From contig CM076651.1 of assembly GCA_038496675.1 (NCBI GenBank), positions 18,125,746 through 18,189,745 of the forward strand: 64,000 nucleotides of DNA, read 5' to 3'. The position numbers were made by a program, and so were the translations under genes. The stretch comes from Rachycentron canadum. Lineage: Eukaryota; Chordata; Actinopteri; Carangiformes; Rachycentridae. Every line of letters begins with the position of its first letter. Within the stretch, counting starts at the first letter, position 1. Shown here piece by piece: positions 49,873 through 63,815 of this stretch. The notes below the pieces were generated by a model, which did not search any database, was not told the origin of the DNA, and saw only the letters and a program-made list of their open reading frames with translations.

Positions 49873-51237
49873 TAGATACATACACATACCAGTCATTCTG
49901 TCTGCACAATGCTCCATTGCCAACCTCCAGACTCCATCTCTCACTGCTTTTGCTGGACAACCTGCGCACTCAGCTCGGAGGAAAATGCGAACAGAAATGA
50001 CTTTGTGAAGTATTTCCGTGGCCATGTCCAAGTCTGGTCAAATTGATTTATGCAACTCCTTTAACACAGCACGCTGGTCATGAAACACAGGAAAGGTCAC
50101 AGAAATGTGTCTTTTTCTTCTCCTTACATAGAACTGAACGTTTAGTCAAACAACATCAAACACTATTCAATGTGCTGAATCTTTCGGATTTATATACATT
50201 AATCTCACCTTCAATATTGACCCAGCGGTAGCAGGCAAACTACTATCCCACGACCCCTTGCTTGAAGGTTGTGAAAATGCCATCACCAGTACAAATAGTA
50301 AGACTTCGATGAAGGAATATTCTGGGAGGGTTGAAATCATTCCAGCTAATTGTTTGATATGAAAACTGTTTTTTCAGTGTCGACCCTAAATATTTACCCT
50401 CATTATTTGCCATCATTCTGTAATCTTAATCTTAAACCTGAAGCTACTGGTCCTCGTTGAAATGTTTGATTTCCTTCTTTCTCTCTGCCTTTTCCAGATG
50501 AATGCAGAGTGTTGTGTTACCGTCGCCGACTCACCATGTACACACACGACCTGCTACATTTCCCCAACTGTTTCGAAACTCCACAGGTTCTAGTGTTGTA
50601 CTGTACCACAAAGAGGTTTGTCAGAAGTATCTGCATGCTACAATCTCCTGTATTGTAAATGCAGCAGTGGCTGAAGCACTTAGCAGGACTGGTGATGTAG
50701 CAGCTGTTAATGTTAACCGTGGCTCACAATTTTAGTCACCACACAGTAGCACTGCAGTGTGTTAGTGTCTTGATAGCACTTAGCTCTTCCTGTGGTTGGC
50801 CCCCTTCTCTGTTCACAGCTGTCCTCCTCAAAACTGCCCTTGGGGTAGGATTCACTGTGCCCAGGTGTGTGCCTCTGAGAGTGTGTGTCTGTGTGTGAGT
50901 GTCCGTGTGTGTGTGTGTGTCTGTGTGTGTGTGTATGTGTGTGCAATGTATAGAGTTACTGAGGGGCCCCGGAGTACAGCTGTCTCAGATCTGGGGGAAT
51001 CAATGAAATGCAACACTGGCTGATAGATGACACTTTCTGTTGACACACTGTCATTATGCACTCAGCTTAGCACAGAGCAGAGGTTGTACATTTCATCAGA
51101 TAAGTATAATAACATTTACTAGTTCTTATATTTGTGCATACATATGAAGTGTTATTAATATATATAAGTGAAAATATCATATTAGATATTAAGTGAAAAT
51201 TGAGTGAAAACATAGAGATTCATGTAATACACATGCA

Positions 51238-51241
<4 letters not shown>

Positions 51242-51278
<37 letters not shown>
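51242..51278 (+). repeat. (CA)n microsatellite
   Basis: Eighteen CA units. An imperfect (GT)n lies about 300 bp upstream at 50880-50943. Confidence 0.9.
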
Positions 51279-51280
<2 letters not shown>

Positions 51281-53392
51281 TATGAATACAGACACAGAGG
51301 CGACAGTCACAGAAACCTGACATCAGATGTCACCTTGTGATGTCTTCTTCTCCTTTGTGTCTGTCTCTTTTCCATTTTCTGCTCAACCCCCGCCCCATCT
51401 CACTAGCTTTGTGCAAGAAGTTCCTGTTTCAAAGGGGGAAATTACCTTATTCATACACAAGACACACAATACCAACAAACCATCAGTGACGCCCTAGAGC
51501 GCTGTTTTTCCCTTCCCTCCCCATCTCCAAACCTCTTCTTCCTTCCACAATAAGAAGAGCACCACTGCTGCTGCTGCTTGGCTCTGCTCACAGCTGAGAG
51601 CAGCAGCTGAGAGGATATTAAGGAGATTTTTTTAAATTTTTTTTTTTAAGGAGATGTAACCAAAACAAAGCAAGGACACTCAGAGGAGAAAGTTGAGCAA
51701 ACTGCACTTTTTTTTTTCTTCATCAGCTCTGTCGTCTTCTTTCCTGTGTTCCCTGCTACAACTAATTTCTTCTCCACTGTGTCTTCTATTCTTGCCTTTC
51801 CTCCTCATGCATTTCTGTCTTGTCTTTTCCTCTCCCCTTCCTTGTTCTTGGGGCTTTTATTATTTAGCACCTGTCCACCGTAGAACAGAAAACCTTGTCA
51901 TGCGAACCTCGTGACGTTGAAACACACACACACGCACACACACACACACACGCTCAACAGTCCTGGCAGAACCACACTTTCCCGAATGCTGACGCACACA
52001 GACCCACATATGCTGGGTTCCAGATACTGTATACATGATCACACCGCACACACATACATACACACTACTGATGTTTCTGATGCACATTAGCTAATGTGGA
52101 AGGACGGCTGGGCTGAATTACCACTACAGCTAATGACTATTTCATGTCGGGATGAGAGGAAGAGCAGAGAGGAGAATGAGTGGCCAGAAACAGAATACAA
52201 GGTTGGATTCAGCAGCTTTGCCTCTCCCTACCTCCTCTTCTTTCCATCCTCCTTATTTGGTCTCTTCTCATGTCAGTCTACAGACAGAGGTAATGATTTT
52301 TTTCTGGAACAATGACTGACACGCTCATTAACTTTGCCAAATGAGATACAAACTGCAACGTGAATTTCTGATGTGAACCAAATCATCTGTGTTGCTGTGT
52401 TATTCAATCTGATAACTAAGGATTGCTCCTATAGATGAGGTGATTTGAGTGTTTAAACTGTCAACAAAGCTTTGATTAGTAGAACATCAACAACTGATCC
52501 CTGACAAAAAAATAAGCAGCACCCAAGAGCTCCCTCTTTTTCACCATCTCCTTAAAGACCGTCTGTTTTTACATCCCATCACACCTGGATACTTGCTCCC
52601 GTTTTCTCTATTTCTCTCTATTTCCGCATGCAAGATGGGAAAAAAAATGAAATAAAAGGTGTAGTTTGACTTTCACTTTCCTACTTTCCTCCAACTCTTT
52701 TATTTTGTGTGTGTCTGTGTGTATCTAGGAGTGACGTGACCAGTGACCGCTGCTGTAGAAAGGCTGCAGCACTTGAAATAAAAACGCTCCATCAAATTTT
52801 AAATCATTCTCAATTTATACGTTACACATCATATAACGCAATTGTATGGGTCTGATTCCAGATCCAGAATGCAGTCTTTGTATTAGCGACCACTGTCCTT
52901 TGTTATAACCATCAAACTACAGAAACTCAATGTTCATTTGGCATACAGTTACGGGTCAGCAGAAGTCACAGGCTCATGCATTTATTCATCCAAAGTTTTG
53001 TATCAAAGAGGCTGGCAACTTTGAAAGAAACGCAATATGTAATTTCAAGCACAATTTATCTTGGTGACAGAGTTACGGAGATGAACTGACAACTTCAGAG
53101 TTTTAACTGAGTCGCGGAGCTCACATGGAGGACGGATGACAGAACCTCACGTAAAGCACACTGAGGGATCACAACACGCAGCATGGGATGGAAGTGGTTT
53201 CACTTTTACACCCTACGGTTCATTGGCTTTCGGAGAGGTCTCGCTTACTTGGTTAATAATCATGCTTGACATTTTTTTTTTTTTTTTTTTTAAGGAATGG
53301 AGCATCAGCATGTCAGTGTGTAGCTGTACCCTGCTGTTAACCCTCCTCCACCGCACAGCAGCCCTGCAGGTCTGATGACAGGGTTTGAGGAC

Positions 53393-53417
53393 TGTGTGTG
53401 TGTGTGTGTGTGTGTGT
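53393..53417 (+). repeat. (GT)n microsatellite
   Basis: Twelve GT units. Confidence 0.88.
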
Positions 53418-53608
53418 TTTCTATGTATTTATCACAAAAGTAGCCCTGTAAATGTGTTGCTGAGAAAAGTAACTTCCTAGATTTAATAGATTTAAGGTTT
53501 TCTGTATTAGAAAAATGTCAGCAGTCTATGAAACAAAAACCTCAATATTTGAACGTCTTATTTTTATTTGTTAAAAAAACAACTGTTAAAGCATTGAACT
53601 CCATTGAT

Positions 53609-53633
53609 AAAAAAAAAAAAAAAAAAAAAAAAA
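53609..53633 (+). repeat. Poly-A run
   Basis: About 25 consecutive A. No retrogene or LINE sequence is recognised immediately 5' of it, so it is probably simple sequence. Confidence 0.85.
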
Positions 53634-55029
53634 GACTGCTAAAGTCCAGTTTTGGTCATCAAGTCTTATCTTACCAAAAACAGCACACATGCTGATTTTA
53701 CACATTCAGTGTGAGGTTTTCATGCAATTTAAGAAGCTATACTTTGACACACGTATATGGATTTGTAAGTATTTGCATTACAGGCTTTAGGTGTGAGTGT
53801 ATGTATCATATTAGTGTGTAAAGGGCAGGTATGTCCAGGTATGTAGGTGAAACTAACTGTTGCTCAGCATGTCGCAGCCTGCTCCTTTCTTTCCTTTACT
53901 CAAATGTGCAGCACACAGACTAAACTCTCTGCAGAATGCTGGTCACTCATTATGTCTGTGACTTTAATCTATCACCATTACTGTCAAAACAGAGTCAAAG
54001 CCCCACACACACACGCACACACACCCTCACCTTCAAACACACACATACAGTGAATACCTCATGATACCAAATGCAGATACTTTCAAGAGATTAAACTACT
54101 TTTAAATACTTTTAAATGTCTGGAGAAATTGTGCATTTTGCTTTTAATTTGAATTTCTGCCAGCTGCATGATAAGTATTGGAACACGAGACAGTTTTCTT
54201 GAACGTGGACCCCACATTTTAAAGTCCATCTTGATGACACATGCACAGTGCTTGCACAAAGAGCAGATACACGACCACATACTGGACACATTAAGAGCCT
54301 TGTGTGTAAAACAAAAAATGAGAGAACTCCAGAGAAAACGGGGAATGATCCAAATGATGAAAAGAAAAGATACAAATAGAAAATCTGTGTGTCCACTGAA
54401 GTGTTCGCAAAACCACTGGGAGAGCTGACAGCTTTTTGTTGATGTGCCACGCATGAAAGGCACAGCTGCTCGTGAGGAGATTGAACAGAAGACGTCATTC
54501 AGCCAGAGCTGCAAGAAGTTTAGGTGCTGAGGAGACTTTTTCACTGTCACATTACATCCCTATCCCTTTTGATTTTATTGCAAGCAATAACGTTGTTCCC
54601 TTTGTTCTGTGCAATGTATCATTATCTGTCTTGTGGCTTATTGGTCTGTTGCATCAGAAGGTTTGGATGAAGTGACAACTCATTGTGATGTCACCCACTG
54701 GTTTGTGAACTGCTGCCTTGAAGCCTCAAGTTTGTATATTGGCCGTCTGTTTTTTTTTTGAAACCAAAAGAAAAAAAATATTTGGAGGAGAAGGTGGAGC
54801 TGAGGAGCGAGGGGTGGACCTGACCTGCTCTGTGCTCTATCCCGATTATCAGGCAGGTCGCTGTGTATGGGTACAGCCTGACAATCACAGAGTAGCTACG
54901 CCTTAATGCACACACTGCTTTATCGTCTATTGTACTATTGTCTTTTACTATTAACGTCTTGTATGGAAGAAGATTTGAAACGAGGGATTGAGGCCACATG
55001 TATTAGAAAACCTGAGCTAATAACTCATG

Positions 55030-55185
55030 TGAGAAGTAGGGACCTTTCCTCATAGACTTCTATACAAACATGCTTCTTTTTGCAACCAGTGGAGTTGCCC
55101 CCTGATGGTCATTAGATAGAAAGCAGGTTCAAGGCTCTTCCACACTGGCTTTTACTTTACAGCTACATCTATTTTTATATACAGA
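55030..55185 (+). repeat. Teleost interspersed repeat fragment (ATAGACTTCTATAC type)
   Basis: It contains CATAGACTTCTATACAAACA, TGCTTCTTTTTGCAACCAGT, GGAGTTGCCCCCTGATGGTC and a diverged TTCCACACTGGCTTTTACTT segment, then TTTTTATATACAGATTATA. This block order is widespread in percomorph genomes. Non-coding. Confidence 0.65.
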
Positions 55186-58100
55186 TTATAGTTCGTATCA
55201 GATTCAGGTAGCTTCTCCATCGTGGACAAAATAAGGTTCAAATCCAGCTTCCAGCTAATAGCACACACTTTAAAAGTGTGTTTTTTTCATGAGTAATGAG
55301 CTTGTTCTTACAGTGTAGTCATCTTGATTGCTTCCTAACAATGCTGTTTTTATCAATGGTATTTCAGTGTTTTTCCTGTTATGGTTGTATTGATCTGGAT
55401 GCAAAAAAGGCCCGTCCAAGAAGTTATCACTGAAATGTTATGGAGGAATAAAATGGAGGAAGGTTGGTGGGTGTGTTCATGTCACTGGCTACTCACCTCT
55501 GACTGAACTTATCAGTAGTTGCACCTGCTCATTATCTCCCCATTCAGTTTTCTTCTGATGTCATCCATGCTTTTGAATATTTCCATCTGTCTTTATGGGG
55601 GAAAAGCTTAAAAGTGGAATAATAAGTGAAAGGGTGACAGCAGGAGAAAATTAGAGGTAAGAGAGAGAGGAGGAGGAGGAGGAGAAGAGGGCAGGAGGTG
55701 AGGATTTAAGAAGTCTGAAGAAATGCCCACAAGGAGAGAATAAAGTGACACGTTGCCACTTTTCTGAGATCAGTAATCAAACTGGCCAATGGAAACAGTG
55801 ACAGAGGAAACCTGCTGCAACATATTTCACATTCGTTTGTAACTAGCTAAAACTATTCATTTCTCTGTTCTTCTTCTTCCCTGGAACATCTGTCAGCAGT
55901 CACGTTTGACATATAAGTAATCAGTCAAACATACTGTCCCACATCACAAAAACATGCGCAAAAAGACAGACAGTCTATGCATGTGCACGATCAAATCACT
56001 GCACATATTTAGCGTGTAGGAACAGACTCTCCTTCTTTAATCAACACGAGGACACGCATTTTAGGCCTCCATCAAAAGACAAACACACACACAAATCCAT
56101 GGCTAATGAGGGACACAGAGAGCAGTATATAAGCATAGGGCCTGAAGCATGAAAGACTGTTTGAAGCCCCCTCACCCACACAAAAGACACCAGCCAATTC
56201 TCTTTTCCAGTTCCATAGTCAGTGGTCACATTAAAGGCTCTCAGCTCTATAGATGAGGAATGGTAACTTCATTCATCTTCATTCTTCTTGCCAATAAAAA
56301 TAGGTATGAATTTCTGTCTAATATGTGTTTATTTCATCACCACTCGTTTGAGATATTTAATGGTATTTCCAGGCCATTATAGTGGTGTAAGAGAGAAAAG
56401 GACAGATGTGTCCAGTTGGACAGAAACCAGTCACATCCTTGACACACCTGAATAGATCTGGGACAGTGAGCCCCTTCATGGTGTCATTGCAAAACTAGTT
56501 TTGAATGAAATGGACTTGAGATTTAACAGTTTTGTTGCAGTTTCCTTACTGATCATTGAGGATGTTGTACAGTAAATATAAACCTCAATACAAACATTGT
56601 CCTGTGAAAAACTTATCTTTCGATCAACCATATATTCGTTTATAATTCCACTCATCTTAGCTTGAGTCAAAAATGCAACGTGCTCTTTCCAGATCAGTGT
56701 TTTAAGGGTATTAGTAGAATCCACCCTAAGTGCTTGTCAATTAGATATCATGATGGTGTAAGCAGTGGCCTGGATTCTCTCATTTCTGTTACTTTCTGTA
56801 ACTGACAAAAAGAAATAGATGGCAGCTTTTTGAAGGTGATCTTAAGTCTGAAGTGGCTCTTCAGAACAAATTGAAAGACTTTTTGTTGTCCGTCACGTCT
56901 GGACAACACGTTGTATGTTTTAGTGAATATCCACACCCAGGCCTCCTGATATAATTCATATCTTTAAATGTACAATCGTGAACCAAAACATTTAAGAGGC
57001 CAAGCCATTAAATTATTAAAATGTTACAATCTATCTTTTCACCTGTGGACCACGTTGACAGAAGACAATAGACCAACCGAGAGGAGTTGGTAGTGCTGCA
57101 AAGATGTGATCCCTCTCTGGCTTCCCACCTCTCAACACTGCCAATCAGTTTTTGGTAAAAGTGACACTTCTGCACCTGAAAATTTAATTTTAGTTCAAGC
57201 TGAACCAGTATCAGTTTTCTCTAGTTTCTTAAACTCCCTTTTGTATCTTTTATAGTGGATCAAAAGGAATCTGGCCTCAATTATGTTTCTGTTATGGTAC
57301 ATCTGTGAAAAATTTAATGCAAAAATGTTCCACTCCTGTACCTCTGAGTGTAGTAAAAAATGTCCAAAACTATCTGTCCAAGCAGCTCTCGTGTGTTATT
57401 GAGGATCAGAGATGCATTTTCCACTCTCCTACAAAAACAAAGAGCGGGGCCGCAGTCTTTCCACATACTGTACCGTAGGTAACAGCTCTCTACGTGTCGA
57501 ATGTCTTTTCCGCACGACCAGTCGACCCTGAGCCTCCAGCTAAAATACCTTATCTGTCCATCTGAAAATGCCATTTTACTAATGGCCACAGCTACTGCTA
57601 CATACCAAACATGCTTCCTGCACAGAATCTGTCAGGATTCCTGACTTGTACTGTGTTGCTTTGTGTGCACTTGGTGTGTGTGATTTTTATTTTCTGTTTA
57701 ATTTCAGTCACTGTATCACAAAGGTTTGCCTTTGGTGAATGCTCTCGGGGTTTACTGCACCCCTCTGTTCAAGAGATATCAACTCACAAAACCTTAAATG
57801 CTTTTCTTAAGTATTGTTACAGTCAGTGGCACAGGAAAAGCACATACACAGAGGCAGGCAAAGCACATGCACATACTCTAATTATATTTATTTATTTAAA
57901 TCACATTAGGCGGACTTACATATCTATACTGGATTAACAGCTTGTACCGATGCTTGTACTGACCACCAATCCATTCAAACAGCAGAAAACAGTATGGTAT
58001 GTACACAGTGCAGTATAAACCCTAAACATCTAAGGTCCATAAAAATAGGTCCATACTTTTGCCTTGTTTGATGTGCTCAAGAGCAAAATCTAGAAAAATT

Positions 58101-58591
58101 CCTGATCTGGGATCACTAGAGACTTTTTGATTATTTGATTCTGATGTGTGATACAATCAATGACAAAATGTCTTTGTTCTCCATCTGTCTGCTAGTTGGT
58201 TGGTGGAAGCTTGGTTTCTGCACACAGAAATGCAGAAACACATATACACACACACTGAGACACGCCCATCACAGTCCCCAGGTGCGGTTTGTGGAGATGG
58301 AGGCTCTCTGAAGGTGAACCCCATGGTGAGCAAAGGCGGGGGTGCTGTGCTCTCCGAGTGTGTGTATCTGTCCTTTCATGTATTCAGTTGTGTGTAATGT
58401 CTGTATTTGGGGCTCGCAGTCACGTTACCAAGAAAAAAACGAATGAAAGAGAATTAGATAGCGAAAGAGGGAAGATGCCTATAAGTAGATGAACAACAAC
58501 AGAATGCATGATTTGAAGCACTGAAAAGGTGTTGCTCAGCCTGAAGTTATACTGTGAAAAAAGAAATTAAACTAGAGAAGAGAGGCTTGAA

Positions 58592-58890
58592 TAGAGGGTA
58601 GGTGGTGGGGTGGGGTTTGAGGGGGGTTGAAGGATGGAGGGATGTAGCTTTTATCTGGAGGAGGGGAAGCCAAATTAGAAATGTGGCATGATCCCCCTCC
58701 TCCTGGGACTGAGTCAATTAGCCTGCCTGGAGGAGCTGCCAAGAGGCTGGGGCTGGGGGATGGTATCGGTAAAGAAGGTGGTGGTGGGGTGTGACTGGTT
58801 GAGACAGGAGAGGCCAAGGGCGTAGGCAAGAGGGGGGGTAAATCGTGATGGGGGGGTGAGGGGATGGGGTAGGGTGGGTGGGGTAGAAGG
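58592..58890 (+). repeat. G-rich tract with G-quadruplex-prone core
   Basis: The plus strand is G-rich throughout. The core at 58850-58883 has six G runs (7, 4, 4, 3, 3 and 4 G) with loops of one to three bases. The proline-rich frames on the opposite strand are composition shadows. Confidence 0.88.
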
Positions 58891-60059
58891 GATTGAACAT
58901 TGTAAAAACAGGTTGTGCAGGTACTAAACAAATGGAAATGCTTCAAATGCGTATAAGAGCAACCATTTCATCAGGACTGCACAGTTGGTTGCAGTTGGTC
59001 ATTCAATGAACACTATAGCCATATAAACATGGACAGAGGGAAGGGGAGCACTTTGAACAGGTCTCTTTTTCGAATGCAAGCCATTGTCAAAAATGCAAGG
59101 AGTTGTGCAATAATTAGCCCAATTTTCAATTCGACATCAATAAATCCAAAACAATTTGATGATCAATTCATCCCTTGAGTTAATTATAGAGCAGGTTGTT
59201 TACTTCTTCTTGTTCTTCTTTCTGAATTTCAAAGTGACCTTGGGCAAGAAAACTCCAATTCCTCCCGATGGTCAGACAAGCATCGTGCATGGTAGCTCGG
59301 GATTATCGGTGCCTATGTGAATTAATGAACGGCTGGCAAATTACAAAGCAGCTGTGTGCTAAAGTATACAACTCATTTCATTTACCATTTGCTGCAATCT
59401 TCTAATCTCGTTGTAATTGGACTGTTATGGAACAAAGCAATCAATCTGAAGACATCAGTAAAAAAAATGAATATCTGTATCTTATTTAGTCCCTTTTTGT
59501 TTTGTTTTTTACAACATGCCACTCATTGTTAGTTGAAAAGTTTCCCCTTTTTGTCACTTTTAATTTTCTCTTAAAACACCATAACCTTCTGATTGTTAGA
59601 CCGGGATATGGAAACCGGAGTTAAGCCTGGGACTAATTCAAAGACCCAAGTAAGAAGGGATGAAATACAAAGGCGAATGAAGGGCTGTTGGCAGGGCTGA
59701 CAGCAGCTGTACTGCGGAATTTAACAGGAGTGGACGTACGGAGGATGGTGAGAGGCTGGAAGTGCTGGCAAAATGCCATTTTCTTATCAAGCAGCTCATC
59801 CATGGAGCAGATCGATCATGACTGTACCGAATCTCTACTGGCAGCACCTCTGCCAAAACATTGGCAACAAAATAAGGATTCTAGTAATGAAAATAATATT
59901 GAAACTCAGCAGCAGTGCTGAAAAACAGACTACAGGAGTAGCTACAGTCTAAAATGCTCTCTGTCTCTCTCTCTTTCTCTTTCTCTCTTTCTGCTTTCTG
60001 TTTCTACAACTCTCTCTTTTTCCATCTGTGATCCTGAGCAGCTGCAGAACAGCGGTAAG

Positions 60060-60240
60060 CAGGATTACAGGTGGAGAGAAGGTAGGAATTGGGGGGTGGT
60101 GGAGGAGCAGACCAAGGGAATGAGTGAAATACTGAGCAAAGGGAAGGTGGATACAGAGAAGTTGGAGGTAAAAAAAAAAACAAAAAGAGAGAAAGAAGGG
60201 AGGAAAAGAGTAAAGAAAACAGCGCTGGGGGGGGGGGCAA
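60060..60240 (+). repeat. Purine-rich tract
   Basis: GA-rich plus strand with a run of about nine G at the end (60228-60237). It is preceded by a CTCTCT/TTTCTCT pyrimidine tract at 59958-60015, so the two could pair locally. Confidence 0.75.
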
Positions 60241-60882
60241 AAGCATCTGCATCAAATTACTAATCACTCACCCGCTTCAAATCAGGATTGTTTGTAATGT
60301 TAACATATAAGTGTGGTGGCTACTCTCCAGTGGCCCTCCATTACCGCGGGGTGGTCCCAGCCAAACCAGCCTGACAGAGAGAGAGGTGTGAGGGACTATC
60401 CTTGCTACTGTGTGTTTGTTTATGAGTTTACCAAATGAGATACCTGACAGCCCATGCGTGTGTGGCATCATCACCAGTGGCAGCAGAGGATGGCAGGTGA
60501 CTTGAGTGACAGTGAAGAGGAGGCTGTACTGCACGTGCTCAGTAGCGTGTCACCAGGCAGGCCTGTGTCGCCTTTCTTATCTGACAGGCACACTGCAGAA
60601 CAGCAAAATCCCCTGCGTAAGCCCCTCGAGCACTCCTCTGGGACAGAGTCTGTGTGTGTGTCTGTGAGGAGACAGACAGTTACTGAAAGTGTAATGGTGC
60701 TTATATATGCGTGATAATGTATGGTTGTGTGTGTTTGTGTGTGTGTGTGTGTCAGACATGGTGAGAATCTCGTTATTTTCCTATCTTCCTGTGTAAAGCC
60801 TCCTAATTCCACATCACCTTCAACACTGCATGACCGCTCGAGGTGATAGGACAGGACGGGCCTACATACTCACTCACACATT

Positions 60883-60914
<32 letters not shown>

Positions 60915-61060
60915 CATAAACCTGCATACACACACATCTACACAAATTGAGAGTGCAATTACAGGTCAGTCTGGCAAAGAAGAAGAAGCTGTTCTGCAAC
61001 AGCGATAGATAGACCTGGGCATTCGAGGAAGAACGAAGAAATTAGAAAGGACAGGAAGTG

Positions 61061-61083
61061 TGTGTGTGTGTGTGTGTGCGCAC
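61061..61083 (+). repeat. (GT)n microsatellite
   Basis: About ten GT units ending in GCGC. An imperfect (CA)n lies at 60875-60917. Confidence 0.85.
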
Positions 61084-63815
61084 ATTTGCATGTGTATGTA
61101 CAAGGGAAAGTGGAGGGCAACGCACTGGGAGGAACTGGGGTAAAGAGTGGTTAGAATAGTCAAAATAGATACATACATACATGCACACACTACTTTAACA
61201 TGGACTTTTAGTTCTTAAATATTAAGTCAATGATATATCTGGTTACTCAAAAATTGCTATGGGTGTGGCGGGTGGAGGGCAGTCAGTATAAACACAAGGA
61301 ATAAAGATGAGCATGAGTCTGGTCCAAGAAAAGTAGGGAGTGTGGTCTTGTCATGTGCCAAAAGAATCGAAACCCTCATCACGAAATTATCCAGCAGGGT
61401 TTGTTTTGTTGTACAAAATGAAAAGAAGCAAGAAGAAGAAAGTGACACACATAGTCATCTGATACCAGCCCTATAGATAAACATGACTGATGTCATTTTC
61501 TTTCAACTTATTTTGACACATTTACCATTTTACTCACTGGTTTCTTTTGTGAAACAGAAAAGGCCCCCGGGGGTTAAGAATGTCTTACAGAGCAATTATA
61601 CTGGAAAGAAAGTGTGAAACATGAAACAGGCAGCAGTTTCATGGTGACACGGCAAGTGAGGCAAATCCAGGAGGCTCAATGGGAGGATACCTTCAAATGT
61701 GGCAACCCTGATCCTATTCCTATTGGCCAGTTTAATATTGTTAATTAGGTTTTTAACAACTGCTCAAAACATCTGCTGATCATTTTTTTCAGTCATAACT
61801 TAACCCATAGCTAACTTTTTAATGTGACAAACACCTGAAAACTGTGGCCAATGTGTGTGTTATTGCAGCAGAAACTCCAGATTCTTTTATATAGAGCATG
61901 GACAGAGATTTTGTGCTCAGCTAGACTTTATGCACAGGGCTGGATTTAAGCTTCAAGGAAAGGATCATCTCTTCCATCGCCTTCATGTCAACAGTTTCTA
62001 AAGCAGCAACTCAGAGGTCTTACATCCAGGTTATACATTCATCCATCTACTCTGAAAAGTTTACTGATAGTGAACTGAGATTGGCCGCTGTGTCCTCAGC
62101 CTAACCTGTACTTCAAGTCATCAAACATGTTTAAGTGATCTGCTTTTATCTGATGGCATGAAGCCATTGTACCATTTACCATCCAGTATCTACAACATCT
62201 CACTATAAATTCATTGTTTACTGTTTCACTGTTTAGATCTTACCACTCAGCTTTGCACCACTGCAGGTCCCTCTGGTTTCAACAGTACAACAGATATTTA
62301 CTCAAAATGTGGTTGACCAAACAACTGAGCAAACCTATTTTCTTACTTACAGTTTCCCACTGATTGTCTCTTCATTAGCTGCAGTTTTTTTTTTTTTTTT
62401 TTGGTTTATACTGATGACAACTACTGCTGCTCCTTAACATTTAACTTGCAGGTTCAATATAAGTTTCCACTCTATAGCTTTCTTTACAATTATCTAGTCT
62501 ACCTGTATTCTAAGTATGCAACAATTACCCAAAATGTCATCTTTTAATGTCTTTTCATGCCAAAAAACAGGTAATTAATTTCTTTGGGTAATTAAAATCA
62601 AAATCTTTTATCTTTTAAGGTTGAGCTGGACATCCGTTAAAATGTAATCTACACTTTTATCTTAGTTAGTAAATCTGCTATTCTTTGTCAGCCTTTTTAA
62701 CACAGTGATGAATTAGTGAAATTATCTTCGCTGACCTAAGGTTCAGCTCTTTTGTTATCCGTCCATCCGTCCATGTGCTTAGGTTATCTACACATATCAA
62801 ATGACACCTTTAAAACATGGGATCTATTATCTTCCACCGTATCCCGTGTCTTCTACATAGTCAAAATTCCTGCCGATGGGTTATGCACATGCTTTAGTGA
62901 ATGATTAGGTGAAACACTTGGAAGAATATTATGAGGCCCTGGGCCACTAGAGGACCTAATGCAATGTTAACTGCAGGTGAGAACATCACATTGGAGTGAC
63001 TTTAAAACCTGTTTCTGAAAATCTAAGTCTCAAAAATTGTTTTGGAAATCTGTAAAAGTCCATCCGCATTTACCCATTTACCATATGAATGTGAAAAGTG
63101 CAGATTTTGCTCAAATGTAGTGCAGTGATAATGTATAAATGTAATCGAAGCTGCACATACATATAGTCAGTACATACACAATTTGTTGCTCTCATATACT
63201 GGAATACACACATAAAATCTGCGTTGTTCCACAAACTCTCTCCCCCCGCACACACATGCTATTAACACACATTTTACTCTTCATTAGCCGTGGCCTCCAA
63301 ATCAAGGGCAAGTATCATGTTTCTTTTTTTCTTTTTTTTTGTTCAGAAGGATCAAAAAAGAAAACAAAAAATAAATAAATAACATAAACTGATGAAAGTT
63401 TGATGCTAACAGCCTTTTGCTTTTTATTTGAACGAGAGAACAATCTCCGCTCCCGTCTGTCCCCCCTGGCTATATGGGAAAAAGTCAATATTTCAAGAGA
63501 GCAGAGACACTCATTAAATATTTCAAACAAAGGAAAACTGACATTGCTGCCCAATATCTCTCTCCCTCTCTCTCTCTTTCTCACTCTCTTTTTCTATCTA
63601 TACACCTGGACTCATCAGTTCTTATGGCTTATCTCTCCACTGTCTCTGATCCACACACATAAAAAGACACAGAGCTAAGAGAGACAATATTTATCCCATT
63701 GTCTATACAGTACACGCATGAACGTCTTAGGTATTGTTCCATACTTGGGTAGATCTTGGTTTTTCTTCTTTACACATTTGTTACCTACTTTCTGCTGATG
63801 TGGTGTTTTCAGGCA

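Larger units (their letters stand above)
41821..55029. other. Upstream noncoding interval, part 3
   Basis: No coding exon is recognised. It holds teleost repeat copies, microsatellites and AT-rich sequence. A region around 51540-51610 with CTGCTGCTGCTTGG and CAGCAGCTGAGAG is locally exon-like in composition, but no frame or splice pair supports a gene. Confidence 0.5.

Noticed and set aside
54083..54550. 155-codon minus-strand frame with hydrophobic stretches
   Set aside because: No homology is recognised, composition is irregular, and a more protein-like short frame lies on the opposite strand; neither is supported as a gene.
57314..57589. 91-codon minus-strand frame, with neighbouring frames at 56476-56936
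   Set aside because: It looked like a possible decayed transposon protein, but I could match it to no family and the frames do not join.
58572..58946. 124-codon proline-rich minus-strand frame
   Set aside because: It is the complement of the G-rich tract; its composition fully explains the open frame.
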